A stretch of DNA of 64,000 nt from Bacteroidales bacterium. Its GTDB lineage: Bacteria > Bacteroidota > Bacteroidia > Bacteroidales > VadinHA17. Shown here piece after piece: positions 34,717 to 43,020 of this stretch. Below the pieces are notes generated by a model that saw only the letters and a program-made list of their open reading frames with translations, did not search any database and was not told where the DNA came from. The DNA lies in contig JAJFVL010000029.1 in NCBI GenBank assembly GCA_021371855.1, forward strand, positions 186,001-250,000. The letters are read 5' to 3'. Every line of letters starts with the position of its first letter. Position 1 is the stretch's first letter. Made by a program: the position numbers and the translations under genes.

Positions 34717-36045
34717 CTATAATCCGGCAACCAGATTGGCCAGTTCAGTATAATTATTTCTGAGAAGACTGAATCTCCGGTTCTTTTGTCTTATATAACT
34801 TCTTACCCTGAATCCTCCCATTATTCTTCTGAAAACGAGATAATAATTCCAGGCAAAAAGTCCAGACAGGGGTAGTGAAATAAAAACCAGCAATCCGAAC
34901 CACCATGGAGAAAAAATGACAAGAGAAAGAATAAAAAATACAGGAATAAAAACAAGTGCCAGGGCAAGAGAAATTCCGTACTTTAATGAAGAGTGGAATT
35001 GTAGATCCTTTATTTTCCGTACCTGGAGATTGGGAATTTCGAGGAAAGTCAGGTTGAAAATATTTCCATAAAGGAACAGTGGGAGTGTAACAATAATACC
35101 AATCATTCCTGCAATAAGCCAACCTAAGGGATGTTTTTTCTTATGTAACAACCTGTATCCGATATTTAGTTCTTTAGATTCCTTTTTTACCTGAAGACTC
35201 AGTGAACAAATTCTTTTATATAACGGGTTTTCTGATGATTTCAGCGAGTTCATTTTATTAATCAGAATCCTGTCGCGGAATAGTTTCGGGAATTTGATAT
35301 CATCGCTGAACCTGCCATTTATTATACTTCTGAGTTCATCAATTGCTTCATAGTCCTCTTCGGACTCAATGTTGACCATGATGTTCTTCATTTCGCATGA
35401 AAGCCTGTCTCTCAGCTCGTTAAGCGCTTTCTCAGGACTGGCATTATATAGTTCGAAATACTCCGATACCTCAATCGGTTTTCCGTACACAACAGTCAGA
35501 ACCTGTCTGAACCTGCTGTAGTTTGAAAATTCAATCCCAACAGGAATTATCTTTATTTTGAGATTAAATCCGGTTGCTTCATCCGACTGAAAAGCAATCC
35601 GGCATATACCTTTCTTGAGTTGCCTGAGCCTTCTGAATCCCGCATGGTCTCCTTCAGGCAGTACCACAAGTCCGTTTTTATGTTTTAGTACATCAAGTGT
35701 TTTATGGAATATTTCATCATTTCCTTTAAGGCTGCTGAATCCATCCCTTATCCTGTAAACCGGCAGAATTTTTAAAAAATAAAGGATACTGGCAATTGTC
35801 TTCTTTTTGAAAATATCTGATCTGGCAAGAAAAACAGGTTGCCCTTTGTGTGTGTAAAGAACAGCAAGTGCATCCATCAACGCATTCTGATGGTTGGGGG
35901 CGAAAATAAGATGATCGTTCGGATTAATATTCTCGGCTCCGAGAACAATGACTTTTCTGTAAAAAACATTATTATGCCAGAAACCTGAAAATGACTTGAA
36001 GAGTGCATATCTGGTCGAAAACTTCTCAATATTTTCTTTGCCCAT
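34717..36045 (-). CDS. Lysophospholipid acyltransferase (PlsC-like) with C-terminal membrane region
   Basis: The acyltransferase domain carries HX4D as APNHQNALMD near residue 54, then VVLPEGDH with the conserved PEG near 130, followed by IKIIPVGIEFSNYSRFR. The last 150 residues contain about four hydrophobic helices, an extension also seen in bacteroidete homologs of unknown role. It likely transfers acyl chains to glycerol-phosphate or a lysolipid at the inner membrane. A TTG at 36054 adds three residues; the ATG at 36045 was preferred. It heads the acyltransferase-SDR-VOC cluster. Confidence 0.88.
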   Translation of the reverse strand: MGKENIEKFSTRYALFKSFSGFWHNNVFYRKVIVLGAENINPNDHLIFAPNHQNALMDALAVLYTHKGQPVFLARSDIFKKKTIASILYFLKILPVYRIRDGFSSLKGNDEIFHKTLDVLKHKNGLVVLPEGDHAGFRRLRQLKKGICRIAFQSDEATGFNLKIKIIPVGIEFSNYSRFRQVLTVVYGKPIEVSEYFELYNASPEKALNELRDRLSCEMKNIMVNIESEEDYEAIDELRSIINGRFSDDIKFPKLFRDRILINKMNSLKSSENPLYKRICSLSLQVKKESKELNIGYRLLHKKKHPLGWLIAGMIGIIVTLPLFLYGNIFNLTFLEIPNLQVRKIKDLQFHSSLKYGISLALALVFIPVFFILSLVIFSPWWFGLLVFISLPLSGLFAWNYYLVFRRIMGGFRVRSYIRQKNRRFSLLRNNYTELANLVAGL

Positions 36046-36192
36046 AAAACCCAAAAAATATTTTTCTGCCGATTTAGATAAAACAAATGGCTTAAACCTG
36101 TATGGTGCAAGTTAGAAAAAATGGGATGTAGCTGATAAAAACAGAAAAAAAATATTGATATTTTTAAGAATATTACGTCTTTATACTACCAT

Positions 36193-36588
36193 TTACAAGT
36201 CGTAAAAATCCTCTTTCAGTCTATCTATCTCTCTTCTTTCTTTTTTTGTCGGACGGCCTGTTCCTTTATCTCTGAATCCGATACCAATTGACTGACGGAT
36301 GTCGAGTTTAGATTTCTCCTCTTCAGTTGTCAGATCCTCAATGAATTGTTCGACAAGCTTTGCTGAAACACGATTTTCAATAGGTTCGATCACTCTGTAA
36401 GTGAAAATAACAGGAGGTTTCTTTACAGTAATAATTTCATTCTTTAAAACTATTCTGGATGGTTTTACAGGGATATTGTTAATTATTATTCTGCCTTTCC
36501 GGCACTCTTCCGACGCAATGCTCCTTGTTTTAAATAGTCTGACCGACCAAAGGAACTTATCGATCCGTATAGGCTTATTATCGGACAT
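36193..36588 (-). CDS. S4 domain RNA-binding protein (Hsp15-like)
   Basis: The N-terminal S4 domain reads IRIDKFLWSVRLFKTRSIASEECRKGRIIINN, as in Hsp15/YrfH, which binds stalled 50S subunits carrying peptidyl-tRNA. The C-terminus is a charged tail with RPTKKERREIDRLK, also typical. The product has 131 residues. It starts 8 bases after the pth stop codon; pairing with peptidyl-tRNA hydrolase fits a shared role in clearing peptidyl-tRNA. It is the last gene of the minus-strand housekeeping run. Confidence 0.9.
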   Translation of the reverse strand: MSDNKPIRIDKFLWSVRLFKTRSIASEECRKGRIIINNIPVKPSRIVLKNEIITVKKPPVIFTYRVIEPIENRVSAKLVEQFIEDLTTEEEKSKLDIRQSIGIGFRDKGTGRPTKKERREIDRLKEDFYDL

Positions 36589-36596
36589 TTGTTGAA

Positions 36597-37214
36597 TTAT
36601 TTCGGAAGATCTTTTCCTGGTTCTGGCTTTTCTGTCTTTGAAGGTACTTTCCCAGCTTTATTAAAAGACGTCATAGTCAGTTCCAGCCCTGCAAAAGCAA
36701 AAGATTTGATCATTTCGATCACAATGGGGATCCTCTCCTGCAAAAATTTTTTTTCTTCCATAGTCCATTTCCCAAGAACAAACTCAATCTGTGATCCTCT
36801 TCGGAACCCATTTCCTGTACCAACTCTGATCCTTGGGTATTCAGTGGTAGAGAGGATATTGCTGATATGAGCAAGTCCGTTATGGCCTCCGTCAGCTCCT
36901 TTAGGTCTCATTCTTATACTTCCGAGAGGGAGGGCAATGTCGTCGACAATAACAAGCATGTTTTCGACAGGAACATTTTCCTTCTTTAACCAGTAACTCA
37001 CTGCATTACCACTTAAGTTCATATAAGTGGAGGGTTTTAGCAATATAAGTTCACGGCCTTTGTATTTTATCCGGCAAACATTTCCGTAACGCATGTCCGT
37101 AAAAGAAGCATTGGATGCTATAGCCATAGCATCCAATACTGTAAATCCTATATTATGACGGGTATCTTTGTACTCTTCTCCGATATTACCCAGGCCAACT
37201 ATCAGATATTTCAT
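36597..37214 (-). CDS. pth: Peptidyl-tRNA hydrolase
   Basis: Pth releases peptides from prematurely freed peptidyl-tRNA. Catalytic and binding residues are clear: DTRHNIGF (catalytic His near 20), LKPSTYMNLSG (Asn), VDDIALP (Asp) and GADGGHNGL. Length (205) is slightly long because of a Lys/Pro-rich tail. The frame begins with TTG at 37217, but the ATG at 37214 is the natural start. It lies 35 bases after rplY, the common rplY-pth pairing. Confidence 0.95.
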   Translation of the reverse strand: MKYLIVGLGNIGEEYKDTRHNIGFTVLDAMAIASNASFTDMRYGNVCRIKYKGRELILLKPSTYMNLSGNAVSYWLKKENVPVENMLVIVDDIALPLGSIRMRPKGADGGHNGLAHISNILSTTEYPRIRVGTGNGFRRGSQIEFVLGKWTMEEKKFLQERIPIVIEMIKSFAFAGLELTMTSFNKAGKVPSKTEKPEPGKDLPK

Positions 37215-37249
37215 CAAGCCTGATTGTTAAAACAGGAAACTATCAGATC

Positions 37250-37918
37250 CTATTTAGTCTTACCTTCAGCTGATTTTTCACCTGCAGCAGGAGCACCTGC
37301 AGCAGGAGCACCGGCAGCAGCAGGTGCAGCAGCAGCTGCAGTTTCAGCAGCAATTTCCTCTTCACTTTTCTGTGCAACACGTGAAGTGGCAATTGTCAAT
37401 ACTAATAATTTCTTGGGATCAAGTAATTCTATCTTGTCAAATGATAAATCTCCAACTTTGATTCCCTGATGAATCTTCAGGTCAGTAATATCAATCGGAA
37501 GAAATTCAGGGAGGTCATTAGCTAAACCTTTTACCTTCAGAGTCCTTTTCTTGATACTCAATTTTCCTCCGGCTATAACACCTACTGAATCGCCTGAAAC
37601 TTTAATCGGGATACTGATAACAACAGGTTTGTCATCAAATATCTGAATAAAATCAGCATGCAAAATTTTATCGTTTACAGGGTGAAATTGCATATCTTTC
37701 AGCACTGCTTTATACTCTTTATCAGCTATGGTCAGTTTAACCAGATGGGCATCGGCTGTATAAACAAGATTTTTGAAGCTTTTCTCAGGTGCCTCGAAGT
37801 GAATGTTCTGTTCTTTTCCGTAGATAACACATGGCACATTCCCGGCTTTTCTGACTTGTTTAGAACTCTTTTTTCCTAATTCTGTTCTGAACGATCCGTT
37901 GATCTCTATGGTTTTCAT
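37250..37918 (-). CDS. rplY: 50S ribosomal protein L25 (long Ctc type)
   Basis: L25 binds 5S rRNA. The long CTC form has the L25 N-domain (KTIEINGSFRTELGKK, then RKAGNVPCVIYG) and a C-terminal beta domain (HADFIQIFDDKPV, PIDITDLKIHQG). The last 35 residues form an Ala/Gly/Pro tail with repeated GAPAA units and a Lys end. The frame reaches up to 37954, but the ATG at 37918 matches the family start and lies after a consensus promoter. The DNA of the tail contains tandem near-identical 15-base units. Confidence 0.95.
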   Translation of the reverse strand: MKTIEINGSFRTELGKKSSKQVRKAGNVPCVIYGKEQNIHFEAPEKSFKNLVYTADAHLVKLTIADKEYKAVLKDMQFHPVNDKILHADFIQIFDDKPVVISIPIKVSGDSVGVIAGGKLSIKKRTLKVKGLANDLPEFLPIDITDLKIHQGIKVGDLSFDKIELLDPKKLLVLTIATSRVAQKSEEEIAAETAAAAAPAAAGAPAAGAPAAGEKSAEGKTK

Positions 37919-38003
37919 TTGTCTAAAAGTTATTGTGCTACTAAAAGTTATCACATCGATAACTCCCCATTACACGTTTGACATTAATAAAAAAATTGGC
38001 CTG

Positions 38004-38034
38004 CAAATATAGGATAAAGGAATCAGAATACAAA
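38004..38034 (-). promoter_or_regulatory. Consensus promoter for rplY inside the end of prs
   Basis: On the minus strand TTTG (38034-38031), exactly 19 bases, then TATATTTG (38011-38004). Both boxes are perfect. The -33 box lies inside the last codons of prs, so rplY-pth can be expressed apart from prs. The leader is about 80 bases. Confidence 0.72.
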
Positions 38035-38961
38035 ATTCTTGCTTATAGACTGATTTGAGGTTACTGCCTGGATAGTTTTAGCAAAAATATCTGCTATTGA
38101 AAGCACTTTAATTTTATTGGAAGTATTTATGAACGGGACTGAATCGGTAACGACAAGTTCCTCAAGTGCTGAATCATTGATCCTTTCTATTGCGTTACCT
38201 GAAAGTATAGGATGTGTGGCAAAAGCCCTGATACTTGTAGCTCCCCTTTCTTTCATCATATTTGCTGCAAGAACCAGCGTGCCTGCGGTATCTACCATAT
38301 CGTCAATAATAACAACGTTTCTTCCTTCCACTTCACCTATGATAGACATCTCTTCTATTACATTTGGTTTTTTCCTGAGTTTATAGCAAAGTACCATTTC
38401 CGATTGAAGGTGCCTTGAGTAGGCATTGGCTCTTTTTGACCCTCCCATATCGGGAGCTGAAATGGTAAGATTCTTAAGCTTTAGTCCGGCAATGTAAGGG
38501 GCAAATATTGCGGAGCCGAACAGATGGTCAACCGGGACATTAAAAAAACCCTGAATCTGATCAGCATGAAGATCCATGGTGATTACTCTGTCGACACCTG
38601 CAGCGCTAAGGAGATCAGCTGATAATTTTGAGCCTATTGAGACTCTTGGTCTGTCTTTCCTGTCCTGCCTTGCAAAACCATAATATGGAATGACAGCTAT
38701 AACTTTGTAGGCAGAAGCTCTTTTTGCAGCGTCAATCATAAGAAGCAGTTCGAACATATTATCAGCGGGAGGATTTGTCGATTGAACAATGAATACCATG
38801 CAGCCCCTGACTGACTCATCAAAACATGGTTGAAATTCTCCATCACTGAAACATGTAACTGAACTTTTCCCAAGTTCAATTCCTAACTTGTCTGCAATCA
38901 TCTTAGCCAGATGTTGAGAAGCTCTGCATGAAAAAAGCTTCATTGGTGCTGTTCCGAACAT
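38023..38961 (-). CDS. prs: Ribose-phosphate pyrophosphokinase
   Basis: PRPP synthase makes PRPP from ribose-5-phosphate and ATP. Motifs in order: SDGEFQPCFDESVRG, IPYYGFARQDRK with the catalytic loop, MDLHADQIQGFF, and the PRPP-binding VVIIDDMVDTAGTL. The frame extends to 39009, but the ATG at 38961 gives 312 residues, the usual length, and lies just after a promoter-like box. It sits between engB and rplY in the minus-strand run. Confidence 0.95.
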   Translation of the reverse strand: MFGTAPMKLFSCRASQHLAKMIADKLGIELGKSSVTCFSDGEFQPCFDESVRGCMVFIVQSTNPPADNMFELLLMIDAAKRASAYKVIAVIPYYGFARQDRKDRPRVSIGSKLSADLLSAAGVDRVITMDLHADQIQGFFNVPVDHLFGSAIFAPYIAGLKLKNLTISAPDMGGSKRANAYSRHLQSEMVLCYKLRKKPNVIEEMSIIGEVEGRNVVIIDDMVDTAGTLVLAANMMKERGATSIRAFATHPILSGNAIERINDSALEELVVTDSVPFINTSNKIKVLSIADIFAKTIQAVTSNQSISKNFVF

Positions 38962-39006
38962 TTTCCTGATTATTAGATATACATTATTGTTGATAGAATG
39001 TGGGTG

Positions 39007-39035
39007 CAAAATTATAAAATCCGGCCGAAATCAAA
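39007..39035 (-). promoter_or_regulatory. Promoter for prs
   Basis: Minus strand TTTG at 39035-39032, 17 bases, then TAATTTTG at 39014-39007. Spacing is slightly short. The box lies at the end of engB; transcription from here would begin downstream of the 39009 start, supporting the ATG at 38961. Confidence 0.5.
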
Positions 39036-39642
39036 TGCTATTTTTGCAATTGTTAATAGATTCTTCTATGTAGTTCAGTATATCTTCCCTTCCTGTGCCG
39101 TTTTCCGATGATGAAATAAAAGTTGCAGGGAGCGATTCCCAGTTCTTAAGCATCTCGGTATTATATTGAATTATTGATTTCTCCAGAACAGTTTGGCCAA
39201 TTTTGTCACTTTTGGTAAAAACTCTTGCAAAAGGTATATGGTTTATTCCCAGAAATTCCATGAAGTCAAGATCGGAACGTTGCGGCTTGAGTCTGGAATC
39301 AAGAAGCACGAACAAACATACCAGATTATCTCTTTTCAGAATGTAATTATTGGTCGCTATGATCCATTTCTCGCGAAGCTTTACAGGTACTTTTGCGTAA
39401 CCGTAACCCGGAAGATCTACAAGGTACCAGCTGTCATTAACGGAAAAATGATTAATAGTCCTTGTCTTCCCGGGCTGGACAGAAATTTTTGCCAGTTTCG
39501 TCCACCCGGTCAGCATGTTAATAAGTGATGATTTGCCAACATTCGATCTGCCGATAAACCCGAATTCAGGTTTATCCGGAGCCGGACAATCTTTTAATGT
39601 GGGACTGCTTTTAATGAATGTGGCTGAACGGATTATCATCAT
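39031..39642 (-). CDS. engB: Ribosome biogenesis GTPase YsxC/EngB
   Basis: A small TRAFAC GTPase needed for 50S assembly. G1 is GRSNVGKSSL near residue 33, the family-typical QPGKTRTINHF (G2) follows, G3 is DLPGYGYAKV and G4 is TKSDK. Length 203 is normal. It starts 6 bases after the MORN-like lipoprotein gene and is followed by prs. Confidence 0.95.
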   Translation of the reverse strand: MMIIRSATFIKSSPTLKDCPAPDKPEFGFIGRSNVGKSSLINMLTGWTKLAKISVQPGKTRTINHFSVNDSWYLVDLPGYGYAKVPVKLREKWIIATNNYILKRDNLVCLFVLLDSRLKPQRSDLDFMEFLGINHIPFARVFTKSDKIGQTVLEKSIIQYNTEMLKNWESLPATFISSSENGTGREDILNYIEESINNCKNSI

Positions 39643-39648
39643 TCTGCC

Positions 39649-40425
39649 TTAATTAAGATCGTTGTAGGGAAGCTCGATCTTCTTGTAAATCAGATGACGA
39701 TTGCCAAAATTGGTCAATACACTTGCAATTACGCCAACAGAACCTGTATTCCGGGATCCGGTTTTCCTGAGATCCAGATATCCAACTCCTTTTATTGTTT
39801 TAATTACTTTACAATGAGCGGTATCAAACACACCTTTTGAAAGATCGCCACGGTAATATTTGACATTCTCTGACATTGCCATATCTGATAGCTCGAGGGA
39901 GATCCTATATACACCTTTGGCACGGTATTCATCTTTTATATTGACAACCAACCCGGGATAATTACCGATCATTTTCCCTTCCTGCGTAAATTCTTCGAGA
40001 TAAGGGGTGCGTAATCCTTTTGAATATCCAATTTTGGCTTTAAGCTTGCCGGTCCTGTAATATTGTATCTGAATGCCATCGATTGTGTCTCTTTTATAAG
40101 GTGTTGTACGGAAGAGTTGTCCTTCCTGATAATAAAATTTTGATGAATCCTCCTTTAAATCATTTTTGTACCAGAAAGTCTGCCGTACCCTGCCATCCTG
40201 ATAAAATGATTTCATCAATCCTTCTTTCACACCGTTTTTGAAGGTAACTTCCTTGACAATATACTTGCCGCTCATATATTTTTTAATCCCGGTATAACCG
40301 GTATCAGGAACAGTAATAGTGTCATTGCCGGTCTGCAAATCTTTTTTCATACTTCCTTTTCCCTTGCATCCTGAAAAAAGCAAGATGGATAATATTATGA
40401 TCAGTGAGCCAGAAAATGTCTTCAT
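39649..40425 (-). CDS. Lipoprotein with MORN-like (YwqK-type) repeats
   Basis: The signal peptide ends at LLFSGC, a lipobox. Residues 50-150 hold several short repeats of the form NGVKEGLMKSFYQDGRVRQTF and EGQLFRTTPYKRDTIDG, the MORN/YwqK pattern of paired strands. The last 100 residues are different and not recognised. In Bacteroidota such proteins are common outer-membrane or periplasmic lipoproteins of unknown role; the automatic label toxin-antitoxin system YwqK family antitoxin is not supported here by any toxin gene. It sits between manA (20 bases upstream) and engB (6 bases downstream). Confidence 0.8.
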   Translation of the reverse strand: MKTFSGSLIIILSILLFSGCKGKGSMKKDLQTGNDTITVPDTGYTGIKKYMSGKYIVKEVTFKNGVKEGLMKSFYQDGRVRQTFWYKNDLKEDSSKFYYQEGQLFRTTPYKRDTIDGIQIQYYRTGKLKAKIGYSKGLRTPYLEEFTQEGKMIGNYPGLVVNIKDEYRAKGVYRISLELSDMAMSENVKYYRGDLSKGVFDTAHCKVIKTIKGVGYLDLRKTGSRNTGSVGVIASVLTNFGNRHLIYKKIELPYNDLN

Positions 40426-40445
40426 AGTAATTAAGGTATTAATTG

Positions 40446-41441
40446 TTAATAGCAGTCAGGAAAATTTATATAAATCTCAAGTAATCGCGCTTCTGATACA
40501 GGTTCAAGAGTCACCTCCTTTATAGTGGCAGGAAGAAGAACCGTCTCTCCTTTTGAAACCTTTTCGCTCTTTCCATCCCATCTGATAGTGAATTCACCAT
40601 CAATACAAATATACACAACAAACGAATCGATGGAATAATATTCTTTATTTACTGCCGTATTGAAAAGGAGAACATTGGTGTCGAAAAACTCACAACTTAC
40701 CAGATTCTCGGTATTGTTAAACTCAGGGTCTTTTCTGATTTTGTTTTTTCCCGCTGCTGAAAAGTCAATGGCATCAAGAGCCAGATCTGTGTGTAACTCT
40801 CTCTTTTCTTTACCTGAATCCTTTCTGTTCCAATCAAATATCCTGTAAGTGATGTCTGAAGTTTGCTGAATTTCAGCAAGAACTGTTCCTGCTCCGATAG
40901 CATGCACCCGGCCTGCAGGAGTGAAGAATACATCGCCTGCTTCCACGGTTTCAACATTTAGTATATCAGGAAGTTTTCCTTCAGAGATTGCCTCCTGATA
41001 AATTTCTTTTGTCACCCCTTCCCTGAACCCTGTATAAAGTTTTGATCCTTTCTCACTTTCAAGGATATACCACATTTCGGTTTTTCCATAAGCATTATGT
41101 CTCTTCTTTGCAAGAGCATTATCAGGGTGAACCTGGATGGAAAGATCTTCCCTTGCTTCAATAAACTTGATAAGCAGGGGAAACTCGTTTCCGAACTTTT
41201 CAAAAACAGTGTCCCCGGTAATATCGCCCATGTAAACTTCAATAAGTTCTTCAATGTTATTTCCTGCAAGAAATCCGTTATTGACTATTGAAAGGTTTCC
41301 GGAAACTGCTGATAGTTCCCAACTCTCACCAATACGTGATGAACCTGTAGATTTCTTATTATAACGTGTTACAAGGGCATTTCCGCCCCAGACCTTCTCT
41401 TTTAATGACGGTTTAAACTTCAAAGGATATATTTCTGCCAT
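40446..41441 (-). CDS. manA: Type I mannose-6-phosphate isomerase
   Basis: Interconverts mannose-6-phosphate and fructose-6-phosphate, feeding GDP-mannose and glycan synthesis. The cupin zinc site is visible: SIQVHPDN near residue 100, GKTEMWYIL, and FTPAGRVHAIGAG near 175, followed by AEIQQTSDITYRIFDW. Length 331 fits the short bacterial class. It is the first gene of the minus-strand run and is divergent from udk. Confidence 0.93.
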   Translation of the reverse strand: MAEIYPLKFKPSLKEKVWGGNALVTRYNKKSTGSSRIGESWELSAVSGNLSIVNNGFLAGNNIEELIEVYMGDITGDTVFEKFGNEFPLLIKFIEAREDLSIQVHPDNALAKKRHNAYGKTEMWYILESEKGSKLYTGFREGVTKEIYQEAISEGKLPDILNVETVEAGDVFFTPAGRVHAIGAGTVLAEIQQTSDITYRIFDWNRKDSGKEKRELHTDLALDAIDFSAAGKNKIRKDPEFNNTENLVSCEFFDTNVLLFNTAVNKEYYSIDSFVVYICIDGEFTIRWDGKSEKVSKGETVLLPATIKEVTLEPVSEARLLEIYINFPDCY

Positions 41442-41508
41442 ATATTTAACAAATTAAGAGTGCCTGGAGTGATTAAAGTTAATATTATCCTTGATATAAC
41501 GTTCTTCA

Positions 41509-41547
41509 ACTTTAAGTACTTCAAACTTTGACACACTTTAAGCACTT
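41509..41547. repeat. Direct repeat in the manA/udk divergent region
   Basis: ACTTTAAGTACTT (41509-41521) and ACTTTAAGCACTT (41535-41547) differ at one base and are 26 bases apart, between divergent genes. Their position fits an operator, but spacing is not a clear helical multiple pattern on its own. Confidence 0.35.
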
Positions 41548-41563
41548 ATTATTTACAAATTGT

Positions 41564-41571
41564 TATTTTTG
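41564..41571 (+). promoter_or_regulatory. Promoter -7 box for udk
   Basis: TATTTTTG, exact TAnnTTTG, 28 bases before the ATG at 41600. Confidence 0.45.
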
Positions 41572-41599
41572 ATAATTGATTATACAAAAATACAAATTT

Positions 41600-42220
41600 A
41601 TGCTGATAGTTGGTATAGCGGGAGGTACTGGTTCCGGAAAAACGACGGTTGTAAATAAGGTGATGGACGTGTTCCCTAATGGTGAGGTCATTGTGATTCC
41701 GCAGGATTCTTATTACAGGGATAACAGTAATATCCCTATTGAGGAACGGCAAAAAATAAATTTTGATCATCCTGATTCAGTTGAGTTCCCTTTGCTGATA
41801 GAACATCTGAAACAGCTGAAAAAGGGGGAGCCGGTAGAGATGCCGGTATATTCTTACCTTACATGCTTAAGAGCAAAAGAAACAATTACTGTTAAACCGG
41901 CAAGAGTGGTGCTTGTTGAAGGGATTCTTATCCTGACCGATATCAGGTTGCGTAACATGTTTGATATTAAGGTCTTCGTCGATGCTGATGCAGATGACCG
42001 GCTTGGAAGAGTTATTACACGTGATATTGTTGAACGTGGACGGTCAGTTCTTAAAGTTCTTGAAAGATATAATGATACGGTAAAGCCTTCGCATCTTCAG
42101 TTTATTGAGCCATCAAAAAGATATGCCGATATTATTATTCCTGGAGGTGGAGAGAACCAGGTTGGGATAGAAGTATTGATTTCAATAATTGAAAAGCATT
42201 TATTAAAAGGTAAATCATAA
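41600..42220 (+). CDS. udk: Uridine kinase
   Basis: Phosphorylates uridine and cytidine in pyrimidine salvage. P-loop GIAGGTGSGKTTVV starts at residue 4, followed by the family blocks QDSYYRD, NFDHPDSVEFPLL and VEGILILTD. The frame extends upstream to 41576, but the ATG at 41600 gives the family-standard MLIVGIAGG start and leaves room for the promoter box. The exonuclease gene begins 4 bases after it. Confidence 0.95.
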   Translation: MLIVGIAGGTGSGKTTVVNKVMDVFPNGEVIVIPQDSYYRDNSNIPIEERQKINFDHPDSVEFPLLIEHLKQLKKGEPVEMPVYSYLTCLRAKETITVKPARVVLVEGILILTDIRLRNMFDIKVFVDADADDRLGRVITRDIVERGRSVLKVLERYNDTVKPSHLQFIEPSKRYADIIIPGGGENQVGIEVLISIIEKHLLKGKS

Positions 42221-42224
42221 AGTT

Positions 42225-42950
42225 ATGCTTGAAAATGTAAAGGTGGAAGATGTAATGTTCCTCGATATTGAAACTGTCCCGGCAGTGTCATCATATGAAC
42301 TTCTTAATCCTTCAATGCAGACACTCTGGGATAAGAAATCAAAACAATTCAGATCTCCCGATCAGGCTGCCGGTGATGTATATGAACGCGCTGGTATTTA
42401 TTCGGAATTCGGGAAAATTATATGCATATCGGTGGGATTTGTTAAAGATAAGAATCCATTCAGTTTCAGGTTGAAATCGTTCTACGGACATGACGAAAAA
42501 TCACTTCTTTGTGATTTTTCTGCTATGCTTTCAAAATTCTCCGGATCAAAAAAAGAGGCGGTTCTGTGCGCGCATAACGGTAAGGAATTTGACTTCCCGT
42601 ATATTGCTCGCAGGATGATAATCAACGGACTTAATATCCCCGGAATCCTTGATAATGCGGGTAAAAAGCCATGGGACATTAAACTTTTGGATACAATGGA
42701 CCTCTGGAAATTTGGTGACTATAAGAATTTTACCTCACTCGACCTTCTTACTTCAATTCTGGGAATTCCTACCCCTAAAGATGATATTGACGGTAGCATG
42801 GTTGCCGGAATCTATTATGGCGAAAGTGATGTCGAACGGATCGCACACTATTGTGAAAAAGATGTACTGGCAATCGCAAGGGTGCTGTTGCGTTTTATGA
42901 ACCTGCCCGGGATAGAAGATGACAAAATTGAATCTGTGACGTTTCTGTAA
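42225..42950 (+). CDS. Predicted 3'-5' exonuclease (DNA polymerase B exonuclease-like)
   Basis: An RNase H-fold exonuclease of the DNA_pol_B_exo2 group. Exo I is FLDIETVP near residue 12, Exo II contains CAHNGKEFDFPYIARRM near 115, and Exo III YCEKDVLAIARVL near 212 has the final catalytic Asp. The acidic metal-binding residues are therefore all present. The biological substrate of this group is not established; it may act in DNA repair or RNA processing. The gene follows udk by 4 bases and is co-transcribed. Confidence 0.88.
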   Translation: MLENVKVEDVMFLDIETVPAVSSYELLNPSMQTLWDKKSKQFRSPDQAAGDVYERAGIYSEFGKIICISVGFVKDKNPFSFRLKSFYGHDEKSLLCDFSAMLSKFSGSKKEAVLCAHNGKEFDFPYIARRMIINGLNIPGILDNAGKKPWDIKLLDTMDLWKFGDYKNFTSLDLLTSILGIPTPKDDIDGSMVAGIYYGESDVERIAHYCEKDVLAIARVLLRFMNLPGIEDDKIESVTFL

Positions 42951-42976
42951 ATTTTAGTTACCTCATTCCCCGACCA

Positions 42977-42994
42977 CTTCTCCCAGTTGAGAAG
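42977..42994. repeat. Short hairpin between convergent genes
   Basis: CTTCTC at 42977-42982 pairs with GAGAAG at 42989-42994 around a 6-base loop. No T tract is attached on either strand. It may be a weak bidirectional terminator or a decayed intergenic repeat. Confidence 0.3.
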
Positions 42995-43020
42995 GAGAGC
43001 AAGAAGAAGATATAAAAAAT

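Noticed and set aside
37255..37350. CRISPR-like short repeats
   Set aside because: The repeats are in-frame codons of the L25 tail with no unique spacers.
39649..40425. YwqK-type antitoxin call for the MORN-like lipoprotein
   Set aside because: It has a lipoprotein signal and no toxin neighbour; only the repeat type matches.
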